A stretch of DNA of 64,000 nt from Breoghania sp. (GTDB lineage Bacteria > Pseudomonadota > Alphaproteobacteria > Rhizobiales > Stappiaceae). This document shows positions 43,422 to 54,348 of this stretch, in pieces. Position numbers and translations under genes: made by a program. The notes below the pieces were generated by a model. It saw nothing but the letters and a program-made list of their open reading frames with translations. It was not told the origin of the DNA and made no database searches. Positions within the stretch are counted from its first letter, which is position 1; every line of letters begins with the position of its first letter. Where the stretch lies: the NCBI RefSeq assembly GCF_030066895.1, contig NZ_JASJAV010000007.1:1-64000 (forward strand). The letters run 5' to 3'.

Positions 43422-44265
43422 ATGGCGACCGCACTAACTGCGGCATCACCTTCGTACGCCCTGATCGCCAAGAGAGAGCTCCGCAAACGCGACAGACAGG
43501 GCCGACAAACAGATCGAATTGTTCAAGGCGCAGATAAACGCCCTGCAGATGCACGCTATGGACAGTGAACTCTTCTTTCTGCACAGCAAGAGCTTCGCGA
43601 AGGATGACAGTTTCGGCGTGCGCAAACTGAATGCGTCCGTTTCAGTGACCAATTACAATCTCACTGTCTTTGCCAGCGATGCCCATCACCTGCCCGGCGT
43701 TGCCTACTATGAAAATGTCCGGAATCCGAAATTCGACAAAGCATTGGAATACCAGGCTTATGTCACGTCCTTCGACAGCGAGGGCGGAGATGTCAACACG
43801 GCGATCTATCTGCACGGCGAACTTGGCGACGGGACGAACATCTACATCGCCTTCGACAATGAAGCCTACGAGGGCAAGATGGTTCCCGCCTTTGTGGAGC
43901 ATTCTGATCGTGACGGATATGCATTCCTGATGGAGGATATCTACCGCTTCAAACAGGAAGTGAAGAATGAAGGTATCCCTATCAATCCGTCACAAAAGGA
44001 ATTCGATGACATCGATATCTCGATAGACTTCTACAAGGATACCCGCGTCTTCAGCTGGCACCTGCCCGCCATGATCGAAGCGGTTCCGAAAAATGACACG
44101 GCGATACTCTTCCATCCCGGCTGGAAAAAGGGCGATGACAGCGCCCTGACCTGTTCCGGCGAAAAGCTTTACCGCTACCTGAAGGCGGTCTTTGCCGACG
44201 GCCCCGTATATCCGACCATCGACAATCTGGATGACGTTCCGACGCCCGGTAGCATTTGCGACTAG
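43422..44265 (+). pseudogene. secreted protein of unknown function, frameshift near its start
   Basis: ATG at 43422 opens a signal-like MATALTAASPSYA; a shift near 43475 leads to the long frame (DKQIELFKAQINALQMHAMD, SVSVTNYNLTVFASDAHHLP, YLHGELGDGTNIYIAFDNEA, RVFSWHLPAMIEAVPKNDTA, YRYLKAVFADGPVYPTIDNL) ending at 44265. Acidic, about 260 residues, one Cys pair near the end (ALTCSGE, GSICD). It follows another broken secreted protein in the AT-rich island; codon use returns to GC-rich here. No family recognised. A terminator hairpin follows at 44300. Confidence 0.55.
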
Positions 44266-44299
44266 GCCTTGCCCGGACAGGACACAAACGCTGAACAAC

Positions 44300-44316
44300 C
44301 CGCCCTTTTCGGGCGG
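44300..44316. terminator. hairpin between convergent genes
   Basis: CCGCCC-TTTTC-GGGCGG (44300-44316), a perfect 6-bp stem between the secreted protein and the convergent RND pump gene. No long T-run, so it may be weak; its position suits a bidirectional terminator. Confidence 0.55.
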
Positions 44317-44317
44317 C

Positions 44318-47300
44318 TTATCCGCGTCCCAAGATCCGTTCTTCGAATGAGCGGAAGATCAGGAACAGGCAGGGCACGACGAAGATCGATAACACCGTCG
44401 AAATCAGCATGCCGCTGACGACCGAAATGCCGATGGACTTGCTGGCGTTGGCACCTGCGCCCGAGGCCAGGATCAACGGCACCATGCCGAGGATGAAGGC
44501 GATGGATGTCATCAGGATCGGGCGCAGACGCAGCCGTCCCGCCTCGATGGCGGCGTCCATGAGATTGCGCCCTTCCTTGATGCGCATGTCGCGGGCGAAC
44601 TCCACAATCAGGATCGCGTTCTTGGCGGCAAGCGCGATCAAGAGCGTGTTCTGCAGCTCGAGAGCCAGAAACACGGCGACGGTTCCCGCCAGAGCAAGCG
44701 GAACCGACAGGATGACCGGCAGAGGTCCGAGCCAGCTCTCGTATTGCCCCGCCAGAACGAAATAGACGAGGATCACGGCAAGGGCGAAGGCCAGATAGAT
44801 CTGGTTGACCGTCAATTGCTCCTGATAGGACATGGCCGACCATTCGAAGCCCATGTCGCGCGGCAGCAGATCGTCGGCGGCCTTGGCCATGATATCCATC
44901 ACCTGCCCCGAGCTCACATCCTGGCGCGGCCGACCGGTGATCGTGACCGCCGGATGCAGATTGTAGAGTGTCAGCAGCGAGGGACCGACCATCTCCCTGA
45001 CGGTCACGAACTCGCTGACTGGCACTGGATTTCCTTGCGAATTAGGGATCCGGATATGCGAGATACCGTCGACGGTCGTGCGATAAACCCCGTCGGCCTG
45101 AAGGTAGACCTGAAAGGTCTGGCCGAATTTCGTGAACTGGTTGACATAGGCCGCACCGAGATAGCCGGACAGGGCATTGAAGACGTCGCTGACGGCAACC
45201 CCGGCGGCTTTCGCCTTCTTCCGCTCCACCTCCACCGAGACTTGCAGTGCATCGAACTCGGCATTCTGCGTCGCGCTCTGCATACGCGGATCCTGCTGGA
45301 TCCGGCCGACAAGCTTCTCGACCATTGCGTTGAGCTGCGTGTAGTCGCCACTGCCGTTCGTCAGCTCCACCATCATGGTCGCGCCGCTAATATTGCCGAC
45401 ACCCTGGATCGGCGGCGGCGGCACGGCGATCGCGTGACCGTCGTCGAGGTTTTTCAGCGCCTTGTTGAGCGCCTTGTAGGTGGCCAGAAGCCCCTCGTCT
45501 TTGCCGCGTTCATCCCACGGCTCCAGCACGATATAGGCCAGCCCCGCATTCGACAGCGACGCCATGTTGTCGAGCACGGAGACGCCGGCAACGGTCAGGA
45601 CATTGGCAACGCCCGGCACCGTCTTCAGGCGACGCTCGACCTCCTCCAGCGTTTTGTCCATCCGTTGAAGGGACGCACCTGCGGGAAGCTGAACCGCGGC
45701 GAGCATGTATCCCTGATCCTCGATCGGCAGGAAACCCGAGGGAACGCGGGCGAGCTCGACAAAAGCGAGACAGATGAGCGCCAGAGTCGCAAGCCCGACG
45801 GCCCGGCGATGACGCAGAATCTTGCCAAGCCATCGAGCATAGCCGCTTTCCAGACGCGAGAAGCCGCGATCGAAAAGCCGGAAGATCACGTTTCGCTCCG
45901 CAACCGGCGTCGGCGGACTCATCCAGAGCGCCGCCTGCACCGGCTTCAACGAGACCGCATTGACGGCACTGATCAGGGAGGTTCCGGCGATAACAAGCGC
46001 AAACTGGCGGTAGAGCTCGCCCGTCAGTCCGGAAAGAAAGGAGGCAGGCAGCAAGACCGACAACAGAACCAGGGTGATGCCGACGATCGGTCCGAAGAGT
46101 TCCGTCATCGCTTTTTCGGCGGCCATTGCGCCGGAGTGAACGTCGCCTAGATGCCGGGCGGTTCCTTCCACGATGATGATCGCATCGTCGACCACGATAC
46201 CGATGGCCAGCACCAGCGCAAACAGGGTCGACATGTTGATCGTGAAGCCGAAGGCCACCATTGCGGCGAACACACCGATCAAGGTGACGGGTACGGTGGT
46301 TGCGGGGACCAGCATCGCACGCCAGTCCTGCAGGAAGAGAAGAATGACGCCCAGGACGATGACGCAGGCTTCGATCAGCACCTTGTAGACCTCCTTGACC
46401 GCGGCATTGACAAATGCCGTGGTGTTGAAGAGGACCGAATAGCTGACCCCTTCGGGCAGGGACCGGGACAGCGCCGCCATTTCCTTTTCGACCGCTCGGG
46501 AAACCTCGAGCGCATTGGCCTCCGGCAGCTGGCTGATGGCGATGGCTGCGGAAGGGTGCCCGTTCAGGCGGAAGACCTGGGCATAGGATTTCGATCCGAG
46601 TTCTATCTGCGCGATATCGCGAAGCCGCGTCACGCTGCCGGTCTCGAGATCGGATTTGACGATGACATCGCCGAACTGGTCGACATCCTGCAGACGGCCG
46701 TCGATCTCTATCGGCTTCTGGAAGGTCTGGGCGTCCGACAGGGGCCGCATGCCGATCGAGCCGCCCGGGACCGTCTGGCTCTATGCCTTGATCGCATTGC
46801 TCACGTCGGCGGGCGTCGTCAGTTTCAGCGCCAGCATGCGATCCGCATTCAGCCAGATGCGTATGGCATAATCGCCCGCACCGAAGATCGAGATGTTGCC
46901 CACACCAGGGACGCGGGCGAGCGGATCGGCCAGATTGATCTTGGCATAGTTGGAGAGAAACAGACTGTCGTAGTCGGGATCGGACGACGTCAGGGTGATG
47001 AATGCCAGAATGGACGTTGAACGCTTGCGAACCATCACCCCTTGCGTCTGCACGGAGGAGGGAAGCTGCGAAGAGGCAGCATCGACCCGGTTCTGGGCGA
47101 GGATCTGCGCCTCGTCCAGATCCGTGCCGATGGCGAAGGTGACGGTCAACGTGTAGCTGCCCATCGCTCGAGCTGGACGACTGCATGTAGAGCGTGCCCG
47201 GCACGCCATTCACCTGATGCTCGATCGGCAGCGCGACCGTTTCCGTCAGCATCTTCGCACCGGCACCGAGATAGCGGGCCATCACCTGAATGGTCGGCGG

Positions 47301-47420
47301 GGTGATATCGGGATACTGCGAGATCGGCAGACGCAGAAAGACCAGCGCGCCGATCAGGATCGTGACAAGCGCAATCACGTTGGCGAGCACCGGCCGCTCG
47401 ATGAAGAACCTCGAATACAT
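44318..47420 (-). pseudogene. RND (HAE1/AcrB-like) multidrug efflux transporter, frameshift and amber stop
   Basis: ATG at 47420: MYSRFFIERPVLANVIALVT, PISQYPDITPPTIQV. An extra G near 47168 shifts the frame after MQSSSS; YTLTVTFAIGTDLDEAQILA and NISIFGAGDYAIRIWLN follow. TAG at 46781-46783 falls in AIKA-SQTVPGG (CAG to TAG fits). The rest is open: VVDDAIIIVEGTARHL (proton relay Asp pair), ITLVLLSVLLPASFL, ALAAKNAILIVEFAR. Before ALAAKN about nine residues seem missing compared with relatives (LALELQNTLLIALAAKN). About 1034 residues. Inner-membrane pump paired with the adaptor gene upstream. Confidence 0.88.
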
Positions 47421-47432
47421 GATGCCGGTCCT

Positions 47433-48669
47433 CTAACGGTCAGCCGATGCGACGGCGGAAGATGCAGAACCGAAGTCTCCGCGAACAACATCCCCCGCCC
47501 TCACATCGGACGCCATATTGCGGACAACCGCATCGCCGACCGCCACGTCTCCGCGGACGCGCTGCTTTTCGCCGATCTAGTCCAGGAGCGTCACGGAGCG
47601 TCGTTCGACCTTGCCCCCGTCGGCGGCGACGAGGACGTAATGCCCACGTTGATCCGTTCCGATGCTCGATAAGGGGAGCAGGACCGCGTCGCGGATCTGT
47701 TCCAGAGGAACGCGCAGGCGCACGAACATGCCCGGCACGAGCGCCCGATCCTTGTTCGGAAGCACCGCCCGCAGATTGAAGGTCGCCTTGTTCGCATCGG
47801 TCCGGAGCTCAACATAGTCGATCGTGCCGGACAGCGGATAGTCCGGATCGCTGTGCGTGCCGACCTCCACCTTCACTTGCTTTCAAGGACCTGAACGCCT
47901 CCCCGCGCCCCTTCATCGCCCGGCGCATCCTGAGCGCCTCGCTCTCCGGCACCGTGAAGTTCACGTAGATCGGATCGAGGTTCATGATGATCGCAAGTTC
48001 GGTGCTCGTCGTGATCAACGCACCGACATCCTGTTTGTGCGCGGTCACATACCCGGAGAACGGCGCCGTGATCTGCGTGTGCTCGACATCGATGCGTGCC
48101 AGCTCCAGCGCGGCCTTGGAGGAGGCCAACTGTCCTTGCGCGATATCGCGGTTTGCCAGGGCCTCGTCGATCTCAGCCTTGGAGACAGCCGCACTCTTCG
48201 ACAGACAACTCGCGCGTTTATAGGCCGTCTGGGCGTTGATAAGCGAGGCTTCGCTCTGGGCGACTTCGCCTTCCGCCTTTTCAAGGTTGGCCTGATATTC
48301 GGCCGGGTCGATGACGAAGAGAGGACACCTCTTTTCGACCCTCGTTCCGTCCTCGTAGTTGATGGACTTGAGAGTTCCCGAAACCTGGGCGACCAGCGTG
48401 ACCTTTCGAAGAGCCTCCGCCGTGCCCGTTTCTTCCAGATAGCGGGTCATTTCCGTCTTGACCGGATGCACGACGGAAACGGTCTCGGCGGGCTGCTGTG
48501 CCTCATCCACCCGCGTCTCAGACTGCACGAGAAAGGCTCCGGCCACGACCGCCGCGCCGAGAAGACAGAGCCCCGGGACCCGGATGGAGGTCGTTCGAGG
48601 GGAAGGCTTTCGCAAATGTTCGGTCAATTGGGAGGCCGCTTTCTTTTCCTGCTCGACCGGACGCCCCAA
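47433..48669 (-). pseudogene. RND periplasmic adaptor (HlyD/MexA family), frameshift and amber stop
   Basis: Membrane fusion protein joining the pump to an outer-membrane channel. TTG at 48669 taken; no ATG is well placed. N-terminal span VPGLCLLGAAVVAGAFLVQS, lipoyl half KVTLVAQVSGTLKSINYEDG, hairpin QSEASLINAQTAYKRASCLS, second lipoyl half ITAPFSGYVTAHKQDVGAL. A shift near 47885 leads to LRAVLPNKDRALVPGMFVRL and AVLLPLSSIGTDQRGHYVLV. TAG at 47577-47579 after VTLLD is followed in frame by IGEKQRVRGDVAVGDAVVRN to the natural stop at 47433, 12 bp before the pump gene. Confidence 0.85.
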
Positions 48670-48865
48670 CAGTTGAAGACTGCCCGGAAGGCGCCGATCA
48701 AAGGAGAATGGAATAAGGCGGCTGCGTAAACCCGGTTTGTCCCGGTCAAGAGATTTGTGACGTTTTGTAAACGGCTCGAATTAAGGTGTAAACGCAGGCG
48801 AATAAGGCTGATCGATCTGCGATACTACCTTTGTCACTTTGAACGGAACTGCAACAATACCTGAC

Positions 48866-49562
48866 ATGGACAAACACAGCGCAGTTATCGTGATCGTCGA
48901 AGATGATGCGGAAATTCGCGACCTTCTGGCGGATTTGCTGACCCGCGAGAACTTCATTGTGCGCCCGGCGATGGACGCGGCGGGGATGGATCGGCTCTTT
49001 TCCGAAAAGGTACCGGATCTCGTCATCCTCAACATCATGCTGCCAGGAGAGGACGGCCTTTCCACCTGTCGGCGGCTTCGCGCCAAGGGGACGATGCCCA
49101 TCCTCATGCTCACGGCCAAGGGACGCGAAGTGGATCAGGTTGTGGGACTTGAGATGGGAGCCGACGACTATGTCGTCAAACCCTTCGCCCCGCTGGAAAT
49201 GATCGCCCGGATACGCGCCTTGTTGCGGCGCGCGTCCATGCCCTCCCAGACACCGGCACAAGCCGGCCGACGCTACCGCGTTCGACAGATTTCTGATCGA
49301 TCTTGATGCGCGGCAGATCGAGGATGATCGAGGCATCGCGGTAGACCTGACGAGCGGAGAGTTCGGCCTGCTGGCCTGCTTCATCGAGAAGCCGCGCCGG
49401 GTTCTCAGCCGCGATCAGCTTCTGGACTGGACGCGCGGGCGGGAAGCAGATCCGTTCGACCGCACGATCAACGTGCTCGTCTCGCGTCTGCGTCGAAAGC
49501 TGTCAGCGGCGAGCCCCAACGGATACGTCTTTACCGCCCTTGTCCGGAAAATCGAGGCATGA
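48866..49562 (+). pseudogene. OmpR-family response regulator, Asp-to-Asn at the phosphorylation site, frameshifted
   Basis: Receiver domain IVIVEDDAEIRDLLADLLTR, with the phosphoacceptor segment reading LVILNIMLPGEDGLS where LVILDIMLPGEDGLS is expected (GAC to AAC), then LTAKGREVDQVVGLEMGADD and YVVKPFAPLEMIARIRALL (switch Thr and Lys kept). Near 49275 the frame shifts; the winged-helix domain (LIDLDARQIEDDRGIAVDLT, GEFGLLACFIEKPRRVLSRD, DRTINVLVSRLRRKLSAAS) is in another frame, and its recognition-wing end is about ten residues short (NGYVFTALVRKIEA). Divergent from the efflux operon, which it probably controlled; overlaps the kinase gene by ATGA. Confidence 0.82.
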
Positions 49563-50931
49563 GCCCCTTTTCGCGTAGCTCCGGACGGATTGTCTGGCGG
49601 CGGATTGCGCTGGTCGTCTTCCTGATCGCGCAGGCATCCTGGCTCGTGATGGTAATCACCGCCTATCTCGACGACCTCGGGACGAAAGCGACCTATCCGA
49701 TCACCCCCGACCGGCTGGCGGCCATCATTCGGTCAGTCGAAGAAACGCCGGATGCGAAACACCTGCTCAGCGCCCTGGATTCCGCCAACCTAGAAGTTGC
49801 GACCAGGAACAAGGCGGACGGCCCCGTCACGCCTCAGGAGCAGGTCGTTCGCCGGCAAGACGACAATCTCCGCGCCTGCTATCTCACAGTGGTCGGTGAT
49901 CGGCCTCTCGATATCTTTCCCTTCGAAAGACCATTCCAGCAGACGGATATCCTGCACACCCCCTGGCGAAAGCAGTTGGGCATCGAATTCCACATCGGTC
50001 TAAGGGACGGCCGGGTTCTCATCATCCGGAGCCTGGCGCCGGATGCATTCGGTGTCATGGGCATACCGATTGGCATGGCGGCAGGGCTCATGGCTGCGAT
50101 CATTTCCCTGATCGTGGTGATTGCCATGTATCGGGAAATCCTGTCGCTCGCCAAGCTGTCGAAGGCAATCGACCACATGGACCTGTCCTCCGACCGAGTT
50201 CCCCTGCCGGACGTGCGCCACAAAAGCCCGGAACTTCGCTCGCTGGTCAACGCCTTCGACCGGCTGCAGACCCGGTTGTCGGAGGTCCTCAAATCCCGGT
50301 TCGTACTGATTGCAGGCATTTCCCACGACCTGAGAACCTTTGCGACCCGGCTGCGACTGCGCATTCACTCCATCCCCGACGAGCATCAGCGCATGCAGTC
50401 GGCGCGGGATATCGAAGACATGATCGCCCTTCTGGACAACGCGCTGCTGGCGACGCGGGTGGAAACGGACAATGCTTCAGAAGAACTTCTGGATCTGGCC
50501 GACCTGATCCGCAGCGAGGTAAAGGACCGTCAGGTCTCCGGCCAGCCGGTCAGCTTCGAAGGCCCCGTAGGTGACGAAGTCCTCGTCATCGGCAGTCGTC
50601 TGGGACTGCGCCGTATCGTGAACAACCTGATCGAGAACGCCGTGCGCTATGGCGAGCGCGCGAACGTCTCACTCGAAACCGACGAGCACATGGCCCGGGT
50701 TCGGGTGACGGATAACGGCCCCGGCATCTCACCGGACATGGCGGAAGCGGTGATGGAGCCTTTCGTGCGCGGAGAGCTCTCCCGAAACCGGAACACGGGC
50801 GGTGCGGGCCTCGGCCTCACCATCGCCAGAAACCTTGTGGAAGCGCGCAGGGCGGCACCCTCGACATCCAAACGTCCGACCAGGGAGAACCGTTCATCGG
50901 CTTTTCTCTCCCGCTCTTTGTCGCCGATTAG
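49559..50931 (+). pseudogene. sensor histidine kinase, C-terminal frameshift
   Basis: ATG at 49559 (ATGA overlap with the regulator). Two membrane spans (ALVVFLIAQASWLVMVITAY; MAAGLMAAIISLIVVIAMY), a periplasmic sensor of about 130 residues, a HAMP-like link, and the H-box ISHDLRTFATRLRLR (relatives have SHDLRTPLTRLRLR, so the conserved Pro is lost). ATPase boxes: RIVNNLIENAVRYGE (N), VTDNGPGIS (G1), GGAGLGLTIARNLVEA (G2). A two-base insertion near 50838 replaces the end; restored tail is GGTLDIQTSDQGEPFIGFSL to TAG at 50929. Resembles EnvZ/AdeS-type kinases beside efflux pumps. Confidence 0.83.
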
Positions 50932-51120
50932 GCTGCATCCTCAATCGTCCGGAGTAACGATAGCGACGGCCAGCAAAGGACTTCCCATGCGGGGCGCGAT
51001 TGGGGAGATTGGTTGAAGTCGCTCAAATTTCTAAGCACTTCCACATATCGCTATTAGAATATTCAATTGTTATCAGGCTTCATGTATAAGCATTATATAC
51101 AATAAGATATTTATCTATTC

Positions 51121-51196
51121 TTATATAATACTCTTATATAATACTCTTATATAATACTCTTATATAATACTCTTATATAATACTCTTATATAATAC
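51121..51196. repeat. 13-bp minisatellite, 5.8 copies
   Basis: TTATATAATACTC repeats five times exactly and ends with a partial copy (TTATATAATAC). The 363-bp gap 50932-51294 is AT-rich throughout. The array ends 98 bp before the chemoreceptor start, inside its likely promoter region; the unit contains TATAAT, the bacterial -10 consensus, so each copy could act as a -10 element. Confidence 0.95.
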
Positions 51197-51294
51197 GATA
51201 CGTCGTGATACTTATACGTAGTAATGGAGATTTTATTTACCTGTATTTGGAATATTGAGCCTCACAAAACTGGACTTCTGTAAAGAGGTGCCAT

Positions 51295-52922
51295 ATGTCG
51301 CTCAAACTGATCCGATCCTTCTCGGGAAAATTGTATTCTCTCGTCGGTTTTTTCGGCATCTGCTTTGTCCTCTTCCTTACCTATCAGATGTACGCATTGT
51401 GCTCGAACCTTGAGCAGTTCAAGCGGAACGAGATACGCAGCGTCGTTCAGCCGGCGGCGAACGTCGTCGATCAATTTTACCAGAAAGCTCAGGCAGGAGA
51501 GCTGACGGAGGAAGACGCCAAGACTCAGGCCAAGTCGGCCTTGCGCGGCATGAAGTACCGGGATGGCGACTACGTCTTTGCTTACGACCTGCAGGGCACG
51601 ACGCTCGTTCATCCGGTGAAGACGCAAAATGAAGGCGTCAACAAGCTGGAAACGACCGACGCGTTCGGCAAGTACCACATCAAGGAAATGGTGTCGGTCG
51701 CAAAGACAACGGGTTCCGGCTTCGTCAAATACGGCTTCATTTCCCCGGAAGAAAAGCCCTTTGAGAAAACCAGCTACGTGCAGGTTTTCAAGCCGTGGAG
51801 GTGGTTCCTGGGATCCAGTGTCCTGATGGTCGATATCGCCGCCGCGGTCAGTCGCGGTCTCTTCATCGCGCGATCTCTGGTTGTTCCTTTGCGCCGATTT
51901 AGCTCGCAGATGAGCGAGGTTTCGAACCAGAATCTGGATATCGAAATCGAAGGCACGGACAGAGAAGATGAGCTCGGCGATATGAGCCGCTCAGTCGCGG
52001 TATTCCTCGAAAACGCCGTGGAACATAACCGGCTTGAGGAAGCTGGGAAGCAGGAGCAGGTTGGCCGGCAACGCCGTCAGGAACAGATCGAAGGTCTGAT
52101 CCAGAATTTCCGCGTGGAAGTCGAGGCGGCCCTTTCCTCCGTGTCCGACAACTCCATGGAGATGGATGACGCGGCCCGCTCCCTGAAACAGATCGCCTCC
52201 CATACGGAAGAAAACGCTGTAAGCGCAACGAAGTCCTCTGAACAGTTGACCCGCAATGTGCAAACCGTGGCGTCTGCTGCAGAAGAGCTTGCTGCCTCGA
52301 TCAGAGAGATCACCCGCCAGGTGAGCCAGAGCAGTCAGGTGGTCTCCAAAGCAACGCGAGCGGCTCAGGAATCCAACCAGAAGGTTGCCAGCCTGGACGA
52401 AGCGACCCAGAAGATCGGCGAGGTGGTCAGCCTTATCCAGGCGATCGCGGAGCAGACCGACTTGCTGGCCCTCAATGCGACCATCGAAGCGGCTCGCGCC
52501 GGTGAGGCGGGCAAGGGCTTCGCCGTCGTTGCCGCGGAAGTGAAGGAACTGGCCAACCAGACGTCGAAGGCGACGGAAGAGATTTCCGCCCATATCGGCG
52601 CGATCCAGAGTTCGACCACCGATACGGTTGCCGTGATCGAAGAAATCGCCTCCGCCATGGAGGAGTCAACGGCTACACCACCACGATTGCGGACGCGGTC
52701 GAACAGCAGGTGCTGGCAACTCAGGAAATTTCCGAGAACGTGCAGGAAGGTGCGATAGGAACCCGCCGCGCGATGGACAATATGGGCCAGGTTGCGGAAA
52801 CGACGACGGATACCTCCAAGACGGCCGATGCGGTGCTCGAAGCCTCCCGGCAGGTTGCGTCCAGCACTCAGAACCTGTCGGAACGCATTTCGCGCTTCCT
52901 CCAGGGCGTCGCTGCTGCCTAG
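51295..52922 (+). pseudogene. methyl-accepting chemotaxis protein with sCache sensor, frameshifted
   Basis: ATG at 51295 with AAAGAGGTG upstream. First span [20 protein letters not shown], then a single-Cache sensor ([39 protein letters not shown]). The second membrane span expected before HAMP looks largely deleted: [20 protein letters not shown] goes straight into HAMP ([14 protein letters not shown]). Signalling domain: [41 protein letters not shown] missing G near 52668 ([19 protein letters not shown]) shifts the frame; the correct tail [20 protein letters not shown] ends at 52922. Two lesions, one of them structural. Confidence 0.85.
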
Positions 52923-52974
52923 TTGTTGCCCGGTCGCGCGATCGATCGGCTCCTCTCAACAACTACGAACCGAA

Positions 52975-53020
52975 TAAAAAAGGGCCCGGCATCGTCGATG
53001 ATGCCGGGCCCTGATTGTTT
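52975..53020. terminator. strong bidirectional terminator
   Basis: AGGGCCCGGCATC (52981-52993), loop GTCGAT, exact complement GATGCCGGGCCCT (53000-53012): a perfect 13-bp stem flanked by A6 on the left and TGATTGTTTT on the right. It sits between the convergent chemoreceptor and cytochrome c genes. Confidence 0.9.
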
Positions 53021-53039
53021 TCCAGACTGGATCCGCAGA

Positions 53040-54344
53040 TCAGTCCTTCACGTTGGTCACCTTCTGGCGGGCTCCGAGTTCCTTGCGCATCTTGGCCACG
53101 TCATCGACCTTCACCCGGCTGCCCTGATTGCCGAAGGCGTTGCGGATATAGGTCAGCATGTCGGCAATCTGCTGGTCGTCCATCTTCCAGGCGAAGGACG
53201 GCATGCCGGCCGCAGTCTGCAGGGTCTGGGTGTGCGCGGCCCGCGTCCCCATCAGCATGGCATGGATCAGGTTGGTGTAATACCGGGTCGTGATCCGGTT
53301 GTTGCCAGCGATTGCCGGGACCATACCCTTGATGCCCTCGCCTTCGACCCCGTGACAGGCAGAGCAGTTGACCTCGTAATTGTGGTACTCCTCGGCTTCC
53401 TTGTCCTTGGAAAACTTGAAGCCCGGATCCTTCTTCAGGTCTGAAGGCGGCAGCGACAGAACGTAGGTCGCGATGGCCCTGAGATCCTTTTCGTCCAGGT
53501 ACTGAAAGGAGTGCTCGATGGCTTCGGCCATGGGGCCTGAGGCGACGGTTCCGTGGGTCGCCCCGATCTTCAGATATTCAACCATGTCATCGGGCGACAT
53601 CCAGCCCGCCCCCATCTCCTTGTTGGAAGTGATGTCAGGTGATGCCCAGCCGCCGGCCGAGGTTGGAGCCATGCAGAAACTCCGAGAGCTTCTCACCGCC
53701 CAGGAAGTTGCGCGGCGTATGACAGGTGGAGTAATGTCCCGCCCCCTGCACCAGATACTTGCCGAGGTTCCATTCCTCGCCCTTCGACGACTCGGGCTCA
53801 AAGCCCTGTTCTTGAAGAACAGCATGTCCCATCCGGCCATGGCCAGACGCTGATCGAACGGGAACGGCATGGCCGCGTTTTCGTGGATCTCGTTTGTCAC
53901 CGGCTTGATCGTGGACATGTAGGCTCACAGGTCGTGCATGTCCTTGTCCGACATTTGGACATAGGCGGTGTAGGGCATGGCCGGGTAGAGCAGACCATGC
54001 TCGCCGATGCCCTGGCGCACAGCATTGAAGAAGTCGCTCTCCGTCATCCTGCCGATGCCGGTCTCCTCATCCGGCGTGATGTTGGAGGAGATAAGGTCGC
54101 CGAACGGAGTGCCGATCACGTAGCCGCCGGCAAAGTCGCCCTGGCCCGCCGTATGGCAGGCGACGCAGTCGGCCTGGCGCATGACGTATTCGCCGCGCTT
54201 GATCGCCGCCGCATCGGTGATCTTCACCTGAGACAGCGGCATGGTGTCGTCGGCGACATCGGAGCGGCTGGTGTCGAAAGTTCGCCAGAGCCAGGCCCCG
54301 GCGCCCACGACCACCACGACGCCGATCTTTTTCCAGTTAGCCAT
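53040..54344 (-). pseudogene. triheme cytochrome c subunit of a GMC dehydrogenase, stop, frameshifts and lost heme Cys
   Basis: ATG at 54344; N-terminal anchor KIGVVVVVGAGAWLWRTF. Heme 1 ADCVACHTAGQGDFAGGYV is intact. TGA at 53925-53927 cuts KDMHDL-AYMSTIKPVTNE (CGA to TGA fits). A shift near 53815 leads to GEEWNLGKYLVQGAGHYSTC, where heme motif 2 should be CxxCH but reads YSTCH (TGC to TAC fits). A second shift near 53640 returns to the frame with MGAGWMSPDDMVEYLKIGAT. Heme 3 VNCSACHGVEGEGIKG is intact, ending at 53040. Passes electrons from the flavin subunit to the respiratory chain in the periplasm. Confidence 0.83.
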
Positions 54345-54348
54345 TCTT

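Noticed and set aside
26000..44000. Prophage or insertion sequence as the cause of gene breakage
   Set aside because: No transposase, integrase, terminal repeats or phage structural genes are visible anywhere in the window.
44744..46150. Plus-strand frame of 468 residues opposite the RND pump
   Set aside because: His/Arg/Asp-rich antisense composition with no motif; the pump on the other strand is unmistakable.
51121..51196. Possible CRISPR array
   Set aside because: The 13-bp units are directly adjacent with no spacers and no cas genes nearby; it is a minisatellite.
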